From positions 124,628-172,290 of the forward strand of contig PCTW01000043.1 of the NCBI GenBank assembly GCA_002786715.1: a DNA stretch of 47,663 nt. Reading direction: 5' to 3'. The notes beneath the pieces were generated by a model that was not told the DNA's origin, ran no database searches, and worked only from the letters and a program-made list of their open reading frames with translations. A program made the position numbers and the translations under genes. The first letter of the stretch is position 1, and every line of letters begins with the position of its first letter. This DNA comes from Bdellovibrio sp. CG22_combo_CG10-13_8_21_14_all_39_27. GTDB taxonomy: Bacteria > Bdellovibrionota > Bacteriovoracia > Bacteriovoracales > Bacteriovoracaceae. Shown in pieces: positions 16,692-25,167 of the stretch.

Positions 16692-17842
16692 TGAAGAACA
16701 CCAACCTGATCGAGGACATAAAACCAAATGACGGTATTATCAATGTCACCAAGTTCAATTAACCTGCTCAAGCAATAACTAAACAACGAACGATTGTTTA
16801 AACATTCACGATAGTGCTGTCTTTCTATACGGAATAATGGGTATGAAAAATCAGAATTCACTTTAGAAAGTTCCGATTTTATTGTTGAATCTCTCATTAG
16901 CGATATTAGGATTTCTCGACTCAAAGGATCTTTCAGTTTTGATAATTCACCAAGTTTTTTTATCATGACTTTTCGCCAGGAATCTTCTCCTTTTATAGTG
17001 AAAAGCAAAACCCATAGACGCCAAGTCTCTAGGCCTGACAAAGTTTGTGTCGTTAGGTTTTTATCGAGAATGTCTTGAGACTCTTCGAACGAAGTTCTAC
17101 CTAAAAATTGATTAAACCAAAAATCAAAATAGGACACTCCCCAAATATGAGAAGAGCTATTTTGTCTCAAGTCAGATAAAGATAACGACTTAGCCATTTC
17201 TAATTGAACACCCATAGGTACAAAAAACATCGAGTTTATTTGATTCTGTATCATTAGACGAAGAAGAGGATCATCCAACTTTCTTTCATTCGAAATGAGA
17301 TACTTATTAAAAAGATTGAGAAAGTTTTTTATCTTTTCTTCAGAATTTTTATTTCGTTGGACAAAATATCTTAAACTCTGAGGATGGTAAGTGAGCATTT
17401 TTTTCGAAGACCGTTTAATCCACGCATAATTATCAGAGTAAAGACTCAAAATAAAGTCATCAACTGCCCGCAGTCCTTCATTCTTTTCAGTATTTCTTTT
17501 ATTTAAATACTCTTTAATTTTCATATACTTTTTTTCTTTAGGCAGCTCTTCCGCGTAAAGGTTAAAAAAATCAATCCAATTATCAATCGAGATAGCCCCC
17601 TGATTTCCTTTTTTCCATGTTTGAATAAGCTCTTGAACTTTTGCAATCTCATCCTTCGGAATTTTGTAAGACTTCATCAGCTGTATAAAGCCTAATTCAT
17701 CGAGTTTTCCTTGCTTAAAGGCATTAATTTTGGCAATCCATTCTGAATTTAAATTGCTTTTACAGCTTTTAATTTTCATTTGGAGCTCGTTGTATCGATC
17801 TTGGTTTAAAGAAACTTCGCGAATAAAACTCAAAATGAACAA
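16688..17842 (-). CDS. Helical protein, probably the 3' half of the frameshifted GYF_2 gene
   Basis: A 384-codon open stretch from a TTG that has no Shine-Dalgarno. The same frame stays open without a stop up to the A10 run at 17971-17980 and encodes plausible protein there (FVLDFARVELEDKLF, EECVALNNP). So the TTG is probably not a real start: a -1 shift at the A-run would join this region to the upstream GYF_2/TM protein, giving a 763-residue product. In that reading this half is a large, mostly helical periplasmic domain without Cys motifs or a family I recognise. Its end overlaps the methyltransferase start. Coding is likely; the boundary is uncertain. Confidence 0.65.
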   Translation of the reverse strand: MFILSFIREVSLNQDRYNELQMKIKSCKSNLNSEWIAKINAFKQGKLDELGFIQLMKSYKIPKDEIAKVQELIQTWKKGNQGAISIDNWIDFFNLYAEELPKEKKYMKIKEYLNKRNTEKNEGLRAVDDFILSLYSDNYAWIKRSSKKMLTYHPQSLRYFVQRNKNSEEKIKNFLNLFNKYLISNERKLDDPLLRLMIQNQINSMFFVPMGVQLEMAKSLSLSDLRQNSSSHIWGVSYFDFWFNQFLGRTSFEESQDILDKNLTTQTLSGLETWRLWVLLFTIKGEDSWRKVMIKKLGELSKLKDPLSREILISLMRDSTIKSELSKVNSDFSYPLFRIERQHYRECLNNRSLFSYCLSRLIELGDIDNTVIWFYVLDQVGVLQ

Positions 17843-17940
17843 AGGATTATTAAGGGCAACACATTCTTCACTTATTTTAAAATCAGAAAATTTTAATTGT
17901 GCAGTGAAAAGTTTGTCCTCAAGTTCGACTCGAGCAAAAT

Positions 17941-18978
17941 CTAAAACGAATTGGGGTGAATCAAAGGGACTTTTTTTTTTATGACTGGATTGATCTCTTG
18001 AGCCACTGCTGAGTTAATAAAGATCTTAGAAACTTCTGAAATGGGGCGATTAAGTATTTCGAAATAATAATATAAGACACCGACAATCATAAGAACCAAA
18101 ACGACTAAAAGGTAACGCAAATAATTGTCATTTCGAACGGGAGTCTGAACGATTCTCGATTTTCTCTTTGCTGGTTTTTCTGAGTTGGCCTTTTTTGAAG
18201 GGGATGGAGCTTTGGGCGGACTTACTTCAGCTTTTTTTTTAACAGATCCTTTAGGCAAGGTCGGGTTGGTATCCTCTGCTTCATCTACTTCAACATCGTC
18301 TTCTTTAAGACCTTCGAATTCCTGGCTTGCTCCTAGCACATCATCTATGGCCACTTCTTCATCGACAGTTTCTTCAAGGTCTATCTCTATTGGCATCACC
18401 ATCATAGGATCAGTGGACTCTCCAGCTTCTTCTTCAGCAACTGATTTGGGAGCTTTGCCATCATCTGGAAATTCAAGTTCATCAGCTTCGGGAAACTTTA
18501 TATTATCGCCTTCACCTGGCGGATCAACTGGAGATGCAGATGCCACTGGTGGTTTAGTATTTTTCGGAGCACTCTCAGACTTCGTTGGAGCCATGTCAGG
18601 CAAATCTAAATCCATTGGATCCGGCAACTCAAGGTCGTTTTGATCTGGTAAAGACTTTTGGGTCAGAGACTGCTCTTTGTTTTGCTTTGGTTGGTGAGAA
18701 GGAATTCTACTAATCGATGCTGTTTTATTTTCAGTAAGAGAGGATGTGATGACATCCTTGGCTTCCGAAATGGGATTAAATGTTTGAGGAATATCCCCTC
18801 TTAAATATCTTGCGACTAAATCAGCTTCTTTAATCCAGAACCAGTATCCGTTGCCGCTAGAAACTTCATCATCTGCGTTGAGAGCTCCTTTATCAAGAAA
18901 CTCCATGAGCTTTTCTTTTGAGACTGGTCCCAAAATTTGATTGCTTTTTGTTCTTATAAGCCAACTTTTATCTGTCAT
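17941..18978 (-). CDS. GYF_2-domain single-pass membrane protein (5' part of interrupted gene)
   Basis: A 345-residue frame with an N-terminal GYF_2 domain (about 4-58: WLIRTKSNQILGPVS to NGYWFWIKEADL), a long acidic/Pro-rich linker (about 65-280), a basic patch and one membrane helix (about 289-306, LLVVLVLMIVGVLYYYF). Only 39 residues follow before the stop, just after an AAA-AAA-AAA codon run. The domain should be cytoplasmic and the C-terminus periplasmic. Its ATG overlaps the mlaD stop by one base (TAATG). A -1 shift at the A-run extends it into the next frame. Role unknown; co-transcription with mlaEFD suggests an accessory part of that transporter. Confidence 0.8.
   Translation of the reverse strand: MTDKSWLIRTKSNQILGPVSKEKLMEFLDKGALNADDEVSSGNGYWFWIKEADLVARYLRGDIPQTFNPISEAKDVITSSLTENKTASISRIPSHQPKQNKEQSLTQKSLPDQNDLELPDPMDLDLPDMAPTKSESAPKNTKPPVASASPVDPPGEGDNIKFPEADELEFPDDGKAPKSVAEEEAGESTDPMMVMPIEIDLEETVDEEVAIDDVLGASQEFEGLKEDDVEVDEAEDTNPTLPKGSVKKKAEVSPPKAPSPSKKANSEKPAKRKSRIVQTPVRNDNYLRYLLVVLVLMIVGVLYYYFEILNRPISEVSKIFINSAVAQEINPVIKKKVPLIHPNSF
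17971..17980 (-). other. A10 homopolymer, candidate slippage or frameshift site
   Basis: Ten consecutive A on the coding strand, followed by G. Zero frame reads AAA-AAA-AAA-GTC and stops 12 codons after the Lys codons. Re-reading one base (or adding one A to the transcript) enters the frame that continues to 16688 without interruption. Long A-runs are known sites of RNA polymerase slippage and -1 ribosomal frameshifting. A sequencing indel or a true frameshift mutation would look the same. Confidence 0.75.
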
Positions 18979-20348
18979 TATAGAAAGAAACCAATAAGGC
19001 CTTTTAAATCTTCATCATTAAATCTTAAGCCTGCGCTAATGGTTGCACTCCTGGCCTTTTGGAGTACGTCTTCAAGCGCAACTTTTCCATAAAATACATT
19101 CCAAATTTGAATCTCTGTTGAAAGTCTTAAATTCACCCCAATATTGTCCCGATAATCAAAAACCTCCATCGAGAAACGAGATCCCCACTGATTTTTTTCA
19201 TAATCAACACCAAGACCGCCTGATGACTCGATCAAGCCTCCACGAAAAGTCCAGTTCTGAAGTTTACGACCAATTTGAACATTAAATCGATACGTATCCT
19301 TATCTCTCTCTCTTCTCACTTCTGTGCTCGTTACACCATTAGTGATAGTCGTAGTTTGCTTTTCCTTTTCAGGTCCAAATTCTGAGGTTGTTAGCCCCAA
19401 GAGATAGAATCTTTCAGGCGATGGGAAAATCTTAAGGGAGAGATCTGTTTCAGCACCGTAATCAGTATTGGCACCAGTAAAGAGAGCAAGCTCAGTTCTG
19501 ATATCATTGACTTTACCTACAAGTTTTTGAACTCCAGATAAAGTTTCTTCGACTCTGTCTGCGATTTCATCTTCAACTAAAAGTTTACCAACAGTACCCT
19601 TACCTGCTTTGACGTCAGCCACAAGGTTTTTTAAATCCTCAGTCATCTTGTCTACGTTTCCAAGAATTCTCTTCACATCAGACATGGCCGATTCAGGTTC
19701 ATCCTTATCAACTTGCTTGGCAATATCTCCTGAGAATTTTTCTAAGTTTGCGATGAGATTATCAATCTTGCCTTGGTTATCTTGAAAAATTTCTTTCATG
19801 GTTTTTGTCGCATCTTTAGTATTGGCAACAAGTACTTCTACATCTCTAAGAATTTTCTTCATTGGCTCTTCGCGATCTTTAGGAACGAGAGTATCTTTTA
19901 TACTACCGATAACCACTTTTACATCAGCCATCACTTCAGTAACATCTTTAACGAGGTTTTCTATTCCTGCACCTTCTTCGGCCAGCACCAGTCCCATACT
20001 CTCTAAAATTTCTGTATCTTTTCCAATAACGATTTCAAGATATTTGTCACCTAAAAATCCCACTGATTTAATTCTTAGTTTTGAATCCTTAGGAATTTCT
20101 ACTTTTTTTAAGACTTCAAATGTGATGAGAGCATTATTATTAGCGAGTTCAATTGTTTTAATTCGTCCAGCGCTAATACCAGCGACTTTAATTGGAGTCT
20201 TCGGAAAAATTCCTGAAGCATCTCTAATAACTGTTCGATATGTAATATAATCTCCAAAACCAGATTGGTTTGAAGTAATTTTTAAAGACATCACTACAAT
20301 AGTAGCAATTGTAAAAAGTGCTAATAGACCAACTTTTAATTCATTCAA
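18978..20348 (-). CDS. mlaD: MCE/MlaD-family lipid transport protein
   Basis: A 456-residue protein with an N-terminal membrane helix (about 4-24) and an MCE domain at about 35-112 (GIFPKTPIKVAGISAGRI, then VGFLGDKYLEIVIG). A helical/coiled region follows (about 120-280, ATKTMKEIF and MTEDLKNLV repeats). The last 170 residues look like beta strands of an outer-membrane-type barrel or sheet (RFNVQIGRKLQNW, GLRFNDED). It is about twice the size of E. coli MlaD (183 residues). It follows mlaE and mlaF and would form the periplasmic hexameric channel of the ABC lipid transporter. Confidence 0.88.
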   Translation of the reverse strand: MNELKVGLLALFTIATIVVMSLKITSNQSGFGDYITYRTVIRDASGIFPKTPIKVAGISAGRIKTIELANNNALITFEVLKKVEIPKDSKLRIKSVGFLGDKYLEIVIGKDTEILESMGLVLAEEGAGIENLVKDVTEVMADVKVVIGSIKDTLVPKDREEPMKKILRDVEVLVANTKDATKTMKEIFQDNQGKIDNLIANLEKFSGDIAKQVDKDEPESAMSDVKRILGNVDKMTEDLKNLVADVKAGKGTVGKLLVEDEIADRVEETLSGVQKLVGKVNDIRTELALFTGANTDYGAETDLSLKIFPSPERFYLLGLTTSEFGPEKEKQTTTITNGVTSTEVRRERDKDTYRFNVQIGRKLQNWTFRGGLIESSGGLGVDYEKNQWGSRFSMEVFDYRDNIGVNLRLSTEIQIWNVFYGKVALEDVLQKARSATISAGLRFNDEDLKGLIGFFL

Positions 20349-20366
20349 TTAAACGCATCCCTGCTA

Positions 20367-21116
20367 TTATAAATTCACAAACTCCAGCACGAGTTCATTC
20401 TTTGAATTCGCGAATTCTGAAGCTGGTAAGTACTCAACAATATTACCACGATGAAGGAACGCAACATAGTCAGAAATTTTCAAAGTTGCTTTTACATCGT
20501 GAGAAATAATAATTGAGGTCATACCTCGGTTTCTATTTAATTCTTGTGTTTCAACAATAAGGTCGTTGACCATTTTAGTCGTAATAGGATCGAGGCCTGT
20601 TGTCGGCTCATCATAAAGCATAATATGCGGATTTAGGGCCAGAGCTCGGCCCAAGCCTACCCTTTTTCTCATTCCACCTGAGAGTTCACTTGGTAATTTT
20701 TCAAATGAATCATCTTGAATCCCTACTGAATTCAACAATTCTTTAACTCTTAAGTTAATTTCCTTCTCGCTCAGTTTAGTAAATTCTTTCAAAGGGAAAG
20801 CGACATTTTGCGAAGCTGTCATGGAATCAAAGAGGGCCGCATACTGAAAAAGCATTCCAAAATTTTGTCGGAATTCTCTCAATTCCCATTCCGACATTTT
20901 TCCTAAATCTTTTCCCAATACCGAAACTTTTCCCGAAGTTGGTTGTAAAAGACCTAAGATATGTTTTAGTAAAGTGGACTTTCCTGCTCCAGAAAATCCC
21001 AAAATTGTTGTGATTTTATTTTTTGGAATATCAAAATTAAGACCATTGAGGATCGTATGTTCGCCGAAACATTTTGTGAGTTCTTTAATAGAAACGGCAA
21101 TTTCATCAAACTTCAT
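20367..21116 (-). CDS. mlaF: ABC transporter ATP-binding protein, MlaF type
   Basis: A 249-residue ATPase with Walker A GFSGAGKST (40-48), Q-loop (LFQYAALF), signature LSGGM (145-149), Walker B IMLYDEP (165-171) and H-loop SIIISHD. QYAALFDSMT and the signature tail MRKRVGLGRAL are typical of MlaF/Ttg2A. It powers phospholipid traffic between inner and outer membranes. The start is ATG at 21116, overlapping the mlaE stop as ATGA; the upstream 21 codons of the longer frame lie inside mlaE. Order mlaE-mlaF-mlaD. Confidence 0.93.
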   Translation of the reverse strand: MKFDEIAVSIKELTKCFGEHTILNGLNFDIPKNKITTILGFSGAGKSTLLKHILGLLQPTSGKVSVLGKDLGKMSEWELREFRQNFGMLFQYAALFDSMTASQNVAFPLKEFTKLSEKEINLRVKELLNSVGIQDDSFEKLPSELSGGMRKRVGLGRALALNPHIMLYDEPTTGLDPITTKMVNDLIVETQELNRNRGMTSIIISHDVKATLKISDYVAFLHRGNIVEYLPASEFANSKNELVLEFVNL

Positions 21117-21913
21117 AAGATCTTCACCAAGAAAGAAGTTAAAAAGTAATCTAAAACAAGAACAGAAATCATCCCCCAAACAACAGCAAGGTTTGTTCCC
21201 TTACCGACCCCTTCTGCCCCTTTGCTTACTTGAAATCCAAAATAAGTACCAATGGTAGAAACGACAAAACCAAAAAATCCTGCTTTGATAATCCCCTGCC
21301 AGATATCTTCAAGGAACATGAACTCCCCGAGCTTGGAAAAATAGACAGCCTCATCAATCATTAAGGCCTTCGTCCCAACAATATAAGATCCGACGTTACC
21401 AACAAAGAGAAAAAGAGCGGCCAACATTGGAACGGCTATGGTCCCCGCAATGATTCGAGGAACTGCTAAATATTGTATTGAACTAATTCCCATAACTTCA
21501 AGAGCATCGACCTGTTCTGTTACTTTCATGGTACCAATTTGTGCAGCCATTGCAGCCCCAGCTCTTCCAGCAACTATCAACCCTGTTAAGACGGGGCCAA
21601 GTTCGATCGCTAATGTTAACGCCGTCACTGGGCCGACCAAAGTATCAACGCTGATCACTTTAAAACCCATATAGGTTTGCAAGGCCATAACGGCTCCGGT
21701 AAAAGAACCGGCCAACATAATGATGAAAATACTTTTATTACCTACAAAATACAGCTGCTCGAAATAAAGTTTCCAGCGAAAGGGTGGCTTAATCAGCCAA
21801 TAGAAAAAAGACATCATAAATTGGCAAAATCGCCCCAAACCTGACAAAGCTTCCAGGATAAAAGCACCGAGGCTTTCAATGAGGAAAATAATCTTGCTGT
21901 AGAAAAACTGCAT
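21113..21913 (-). CDS. mlaE: MlaE-family ABC transporter permease
   Basis: A 266-residue membrane protein with the MlaE signature region GLIVAGRAGAAMAAQIGTMKVTEQ and DALEVMGISSIQYLAVPR, and about five or six hydrophobic segments. It is the permease dimer of the Mla lipid transporter. It starts 4 bp after the alr stop, so alanine racemase and the transporter are co-transcribed, and its stop overlaps mlaF. MlaB and MlaC homologues are not seen nearby. Confidence 0.92.
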   Translation of the reverse strand: MQFFYSKIIFLIESLGAFILEALSGLGRFCQFMMSFFYWLIKPPFRWKLYFEQLYFVGNKSIFIIMLAGSFTGAVMALQTYMGFKVISVDTLVGPVTALTLAIELGPVLTGLIVAGRAGAAMAAQIGTMKVTEQVDALEVMGISSIQYLAVPRIIAGTIAVPMLAALFLFVGNVGSYIVGTKALMIDEAVYFSKLGEFMFLEDIWQGIIKAGFFGFVVSTIGTYFGFQVSKGAEGVGKGTNLAVVWGMISVLVLDYFLTSFLVKIL

Positions 21914-21917
21914 GAAT

Positions 21918-23045
21918 TTATTTTAATTGATAAATTCTCGGAACACGAGGAGTTATTCGACACAAAACCTCGTAGGGAATGGTATTTGTCTGTTCACAGA
22001 ATCGGGCCAAGCTATCTCTTTCATGATTCCAGACAATAATGGGATCACCCCTTTTAATTTTCAGATCTGAGGGCACTAAAACTTGGCTCATATCCATATT
22101 GACTCGACCAACAATCTTCCCCATGACACCATTAATTTCAAATTGAACATTTTGATAATTAGTTGAGAACCCATCTCCATATCCCAAGGCCATAATCACG
22201 ATCTGTCCATTATCGGGACAAGGAGTCGCACCATATCCGATCGGAGTTCCTTTGGTGATAGGAAAGACATCAATAACATAGCTCTCTAGTTGGGAAATTA
22301 CTTTCGTTTGAACGAGTGAATCTTCTCTCATCTTCGGCAACAATGAACTTGGCCCATACATAATAAGACCTGGTCGAATATGAGTTTCGGAGTGCCCACT
22401 ATTTTGTTCAATTGATCCTGAATTCGCAATTGAAGTCTTTTTAATTGTAATTCCTTGCTGAGTGATCATTTCTTTAATTTCTTGAAAGCGCTGTGCTTGC
22501 TCCGTGTTTCTCTTATTGCCACTCATTGAAAGTGAAGATGAAGAATAATGGGTCATCAAATGTTCTATTTCATGACGCCCCTTTTTCTTAAGAAGATCAA
22601 TCACCTCTTGAACTTTATCATAGAAAAATCCGAGCCTATTCATGCCAGTATTAAATTTTAAGCAAAGAGGAAAATACTTAAAGTCGCTAGAGTTCAAAAT
22701 AATTTCAAGATCATTAAAATTTGTAAGTACCGGTATGATTCTACGATTAAGATAAACATCTCGATGCAATTCAAGATCAACTTGAATGTCAGAAAAGACG
22801 TAAATATCAAAAGCTTCTTTAGGAAGTTCTTCTCTTAGTTTGAGAGCTTCACCCAAACTGGCCGTTCCGAATTCTTTTATTCCCAACTCGAGATGAGCAA
22901 AGCGAGAAATGGGCACCAGGCCGTGCCCATAGGCATCTGCCTTCACCATGAAAAGCACCTGCTGGTCTGGAAAATGTTTTTTGATTTCGCGGTAATTATA
23001 TTCAAGCAAATCGAGCTGAACGATTAAACGACTGCCATATCTCAT
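21918..23045 (-). CDS. alr: Alanine racemase
   Basis: A 375-residue fold-type III PLP enzyme that makes D-alanine for peptidoglycan. The PLP-binding Lys is K35 (MVKADAYGHG) and the opposing catalytic Tyr is Y271 (PIGYGATP). GMNRLGF, RPGLIMYG and GRVNMDMSQV are further family motifs. Length is normal. It lies between a pseudo-receiver gene (8 bp upstream) and mlaE (4 bp downstream), all co-directional. Confidence 0.96.
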   Translation of the reverse strand: MRYGSRLIVQLDLLEYNYREIKKHFPDQQVLFMVKADAYGHGLVPISRFAHLELGIKEFGTASLGEALKLREELPKEAFDIYVFSDIQVDLELHRDVYLNRRIIPVLTNFNDLEIILNSSDFKYFPLCLKFNTGMNRLGFFYDKVQEVIDLLKKKGRHEIEHLMTHYSSSSLSMSGNKRNTEQAQRFQEIKEMITQQGITIKKTSIANSGSIEQNSGHSETHIRPGLIMYGPSSLLPKMREDSLVQTKVISQLESYVIDVFPITKGTPIGYGATPCPDNGQIVIMALGYGDGFSTNYQNVQFEINGVMGKIVGRVNMDMSQVLVPSDLKIKRGDPIIVWNHERDSLARFCEQTNTIPYEVLCRITPRVPRIYQLK

Positions 23046-23053
23046 TTGAAACC

Positions 23054-24523
23054 TTAATTAGTCAAAGAATTCAGACGAGGTCGAATAGAAGTGCCTTTAT
23101 TGGGCACAGGTACGGCTGCTGCGGCAATACTAACAGTCTTTTGCTTAATGAAACTTCTGTAAGCTTGTGTTGAGAGCGGAACCATCTGAATGTCTGGTTT
23201 TAGATTTTTGGCCAAAATAACTTCAGGCTCTTCAAAATATCGCCAAATAGGGAATCTTAGAGCGAAACTTTTGAGATCATTAAAAAAAGTATCAACATTG
23301 TCTCGATCTACAATGAAAACTAAATTCTCTGTACTAAATTGACTGAATTTAAATTTGTGATGCTTTGATGCCTCAAAACGTCCGATAAAATCTTCTATAA
23401 ACTTAGTCCAGTAGAACCGAATTAACGGGGCATTTTCTATCGCATCGTTAAGATCAGAAAAGTTGATATTAACTAAACTAAATGGAGAATCTCCTGCTTG
23501 AATTTCGGCTGCATCTCCAGCCACTTTCCCAAGAAAACAACTATCGAGAAAAGAGTAAAATTCCCAATTGGTTAACTGGCGTTTATCAGAGTTCTGAACG
23601 TTGCCTTTTTTAAGCTCAAAATGTGAGTAAAGACCGGTTAAATAGTATTCAAGTACTGACCAATCGAGATTGTTCAATACTTCCTCGTCTTCAGTTTTTA
23701 CAAAAAGAATAACTTCTGGCTTTGAACGCTTCCCTTTCAACAAGAGACTCATCAAATTTGCACCCAGCATATCAATGGCAACTTGGCTGGCCATATTTTG
23801 CGCATAAAACTCGATGCCTTGATATCCAGTTTGGCCTAACCACAAGCTTGGAAGCTCTTTAAATTTATGCGAAACAATTTGGGGTGAAATAAGTTTTTGA
23901 GCATTAAAGCTCAACTCATAGAGAGAAAAACTTTCAACAAAACCTAATTGTTGAAAACCTTGCTGAACAGCTTGATAAAAATCTTCCTGATCTCTAAGAG
24001 CATCAAAAGTTTGCAATGAACGCTTAAGCAATTGAAGATAATAATCTGCTTCTTTCAATTTTTCAGTTCCACGAACGACGCGATCAATTTGATGCTGAAG
24101 ACCACTCGCTTTGACTTCTGATTCTCTCAATTCACTTTCAAGCTGATTGAGTTTATTCACGCGCTTGAGTACGGCCTTGATTTGCCCAGAGAGAGGAAGT
24201 TCTGCTGACACTAATCCAAAATTTAATACTTCAAACGAAGTGTAAGCAAGTGGAGCAGTCGCATTTGAATAATAAAGAGCAACAGGCATGGCCTGAGCTT
24301 TAATTTGTGGATGTTGAGCAAGAGAGAGATCACCCTCTGTAAAGAGTTGAACGTCAACTAAGCAAAACGATGGAAGTTCTTCAATTGTTCCAAACCAAAA
24401 AGATTTTAAGTCGTTATAAATATAAGGGAGCACATCCATAGCGCGGAAGATATTCGAAACTTCTTTGGCAACCTTGATGTCTTTGATAAGCAAAGCAACT
24501 GAAGGTGATTTTACGTCGGACAT
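23054..24523 (-). CDS. Pseudo-receiver / degenerate signalling protein
   Basis: A 489-residue soluble protein. The N-terminal 125 residues look like a receiver fold (VALLIKDIKVAKEVSNIFRAM, then CLVDVQLF in the phosphorylation-strand position), but the usual acidic pocket is missing. A coiled coil follows (about 125-165), then an unassigned sensor-like middle. The C-terminal part (about 330-460) has the spacing of a decayed GGDEF-like domain (VNINFSDLNDA, later LVFIVDRDN) with no GGDEF motif. No enzymatic activity is expected. Domain calls are by eye and tentative. It is first in the run with alr and mla genes; GGGGGA precedes ATG 24523. Confidence 0.6.
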   Translation of the reverse strand: MSDVKSPSVALLIKDIKVAKEVSNIFRAMDVLPYIYNDLKSFWFGTIEELPSFCLVDVQLFTEGDLSLAQHPQIKAQAMPVALYYSNATAPLAYTSFEVLNFGLVSAELPLSGQIKAVLKRVNKLNQLESELRESEVKASGLQHQIDRVVRGTEKLKEADYYLQLLKRSLQTFDALRDQEDFYQAVQQGFQQLGFVESFSLYELSFNAQKLISPQIVSHKFKELPSLWLGQTGYQGIEFYAQNMASQVAIDMLGANLMSLLLKGKRSKPEVILFVKTEDEEVLNNLDWSVLEYYLTGLYSHFELKKGNVQNSDKRQLTNWEFYSFLDSCFLGKVAGDAAEIQAGDSPFSLVNINFSDLNDAIENAPLIRFYWTKFIEDFIGRFEASKHHKFKFSQFSTENLVFIVDRDNVDTFFNDLKSFALRFPIWRYFEEPEVILAKNLKPDIQMVPLSTQAYRSFIKQKTVSIAAAAVPVPNKGTSIRPRLNSLTN

Positions 24524-24593
24524 TCTATCCCCCTAACAACACAATTCCAGTTAACAGTATGCCAAGAATTAACGAGCTTCGTCTAATTTTGCG

Positions 24594-25115
24594 TTAACTT
24601 AGGCGTTCTTTTAAATGATCCAATGTGTCAATGTAGTCAATTTCCAATTTATTTAGTCTTCCTTGGGCCTTTGAATAGCCCTCAACTCTGTCTTGATAAA
24701 GATTCTCTAGAGCATTTCTCCCAGATTTAACCAAGGGTCGTCCGTGATGGTGAGAAATGCGTTCCCAACACAGCGCAAAATCGACATCCAACCATACCAT
24801 ATTTGAAAACCAAGGCTCCAAGATTTTTTGATGGTGTTCAATTGTGCCGCCACCTAGGGCCAACACCATGGATTTTGGTGAATCAAGAAGCTCACTTAAG
24901 ATATCCGCTTCGCTTAATCGAAAGCGTTCGAAGCCGACGTACTCAATCCACTGACCCAAAAATTCAAAGCCTTTTCCTTCTCTCTCAAAGATCACCTGAT
25001 CGAGATCGAGAAATTGCCAATCGCTGGCCACTTCATTTTCACGCAATTTCTCAATGAGAGTGGATTTTCCACTGCCCATAAAACCACATAGAAGAATTTT
25101 CTCAGTGCTTGCCAT
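24594..25115 (-). CDS. aroK: Shikimate kinase
   Basis: A 173-residue P-loop kinase that phosphorylates shikimate in aromatic amino-acid synthesis. Walker A GFMGSGKST (11-19), the DLDQ acid pair (LDLDQVI), the substrate-loop arginine region (FRLSEADIL), GGGTIE and the lid GRPLV are all present. Length fits AroK. It is divergent from rlmB and 70 bp upstream of the pseudo-receiver gene. Confidence 0.93.
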   Translation of the reverse strand: MASTEKILLCGFMGSGKSTLIEKLRENEVASDWQFLDLDQVIFEREGKGFEFLGQWIEYVGFERFRLSEADILSELLDSPKSMVLALGGGTIEHHQKILEPWFSNMVWLDVDFALCWERISHHHGRPLVKSGRNALENLYQDRVEGYSKAQGRLNKLEIDYIDTLDHLKERLS

Positions 25116-25167
25116 AGTGACGACCTAATCTTATGTTAGCCCCCATTATAACTCTAAGGTGTAAGCA

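Noticed and set aside
18185-18643. 152-codon plus-strand frame rich in Ser
   Set aside because: Mirror of the acidic Asp/Glu linker of the GYF_2 protein; composition is an artefact.
19798-20250. 150-codon plus-strand frame
   Set aside because: Lies entirely antisense to mlaD, which has clear MCE-domain motifs.
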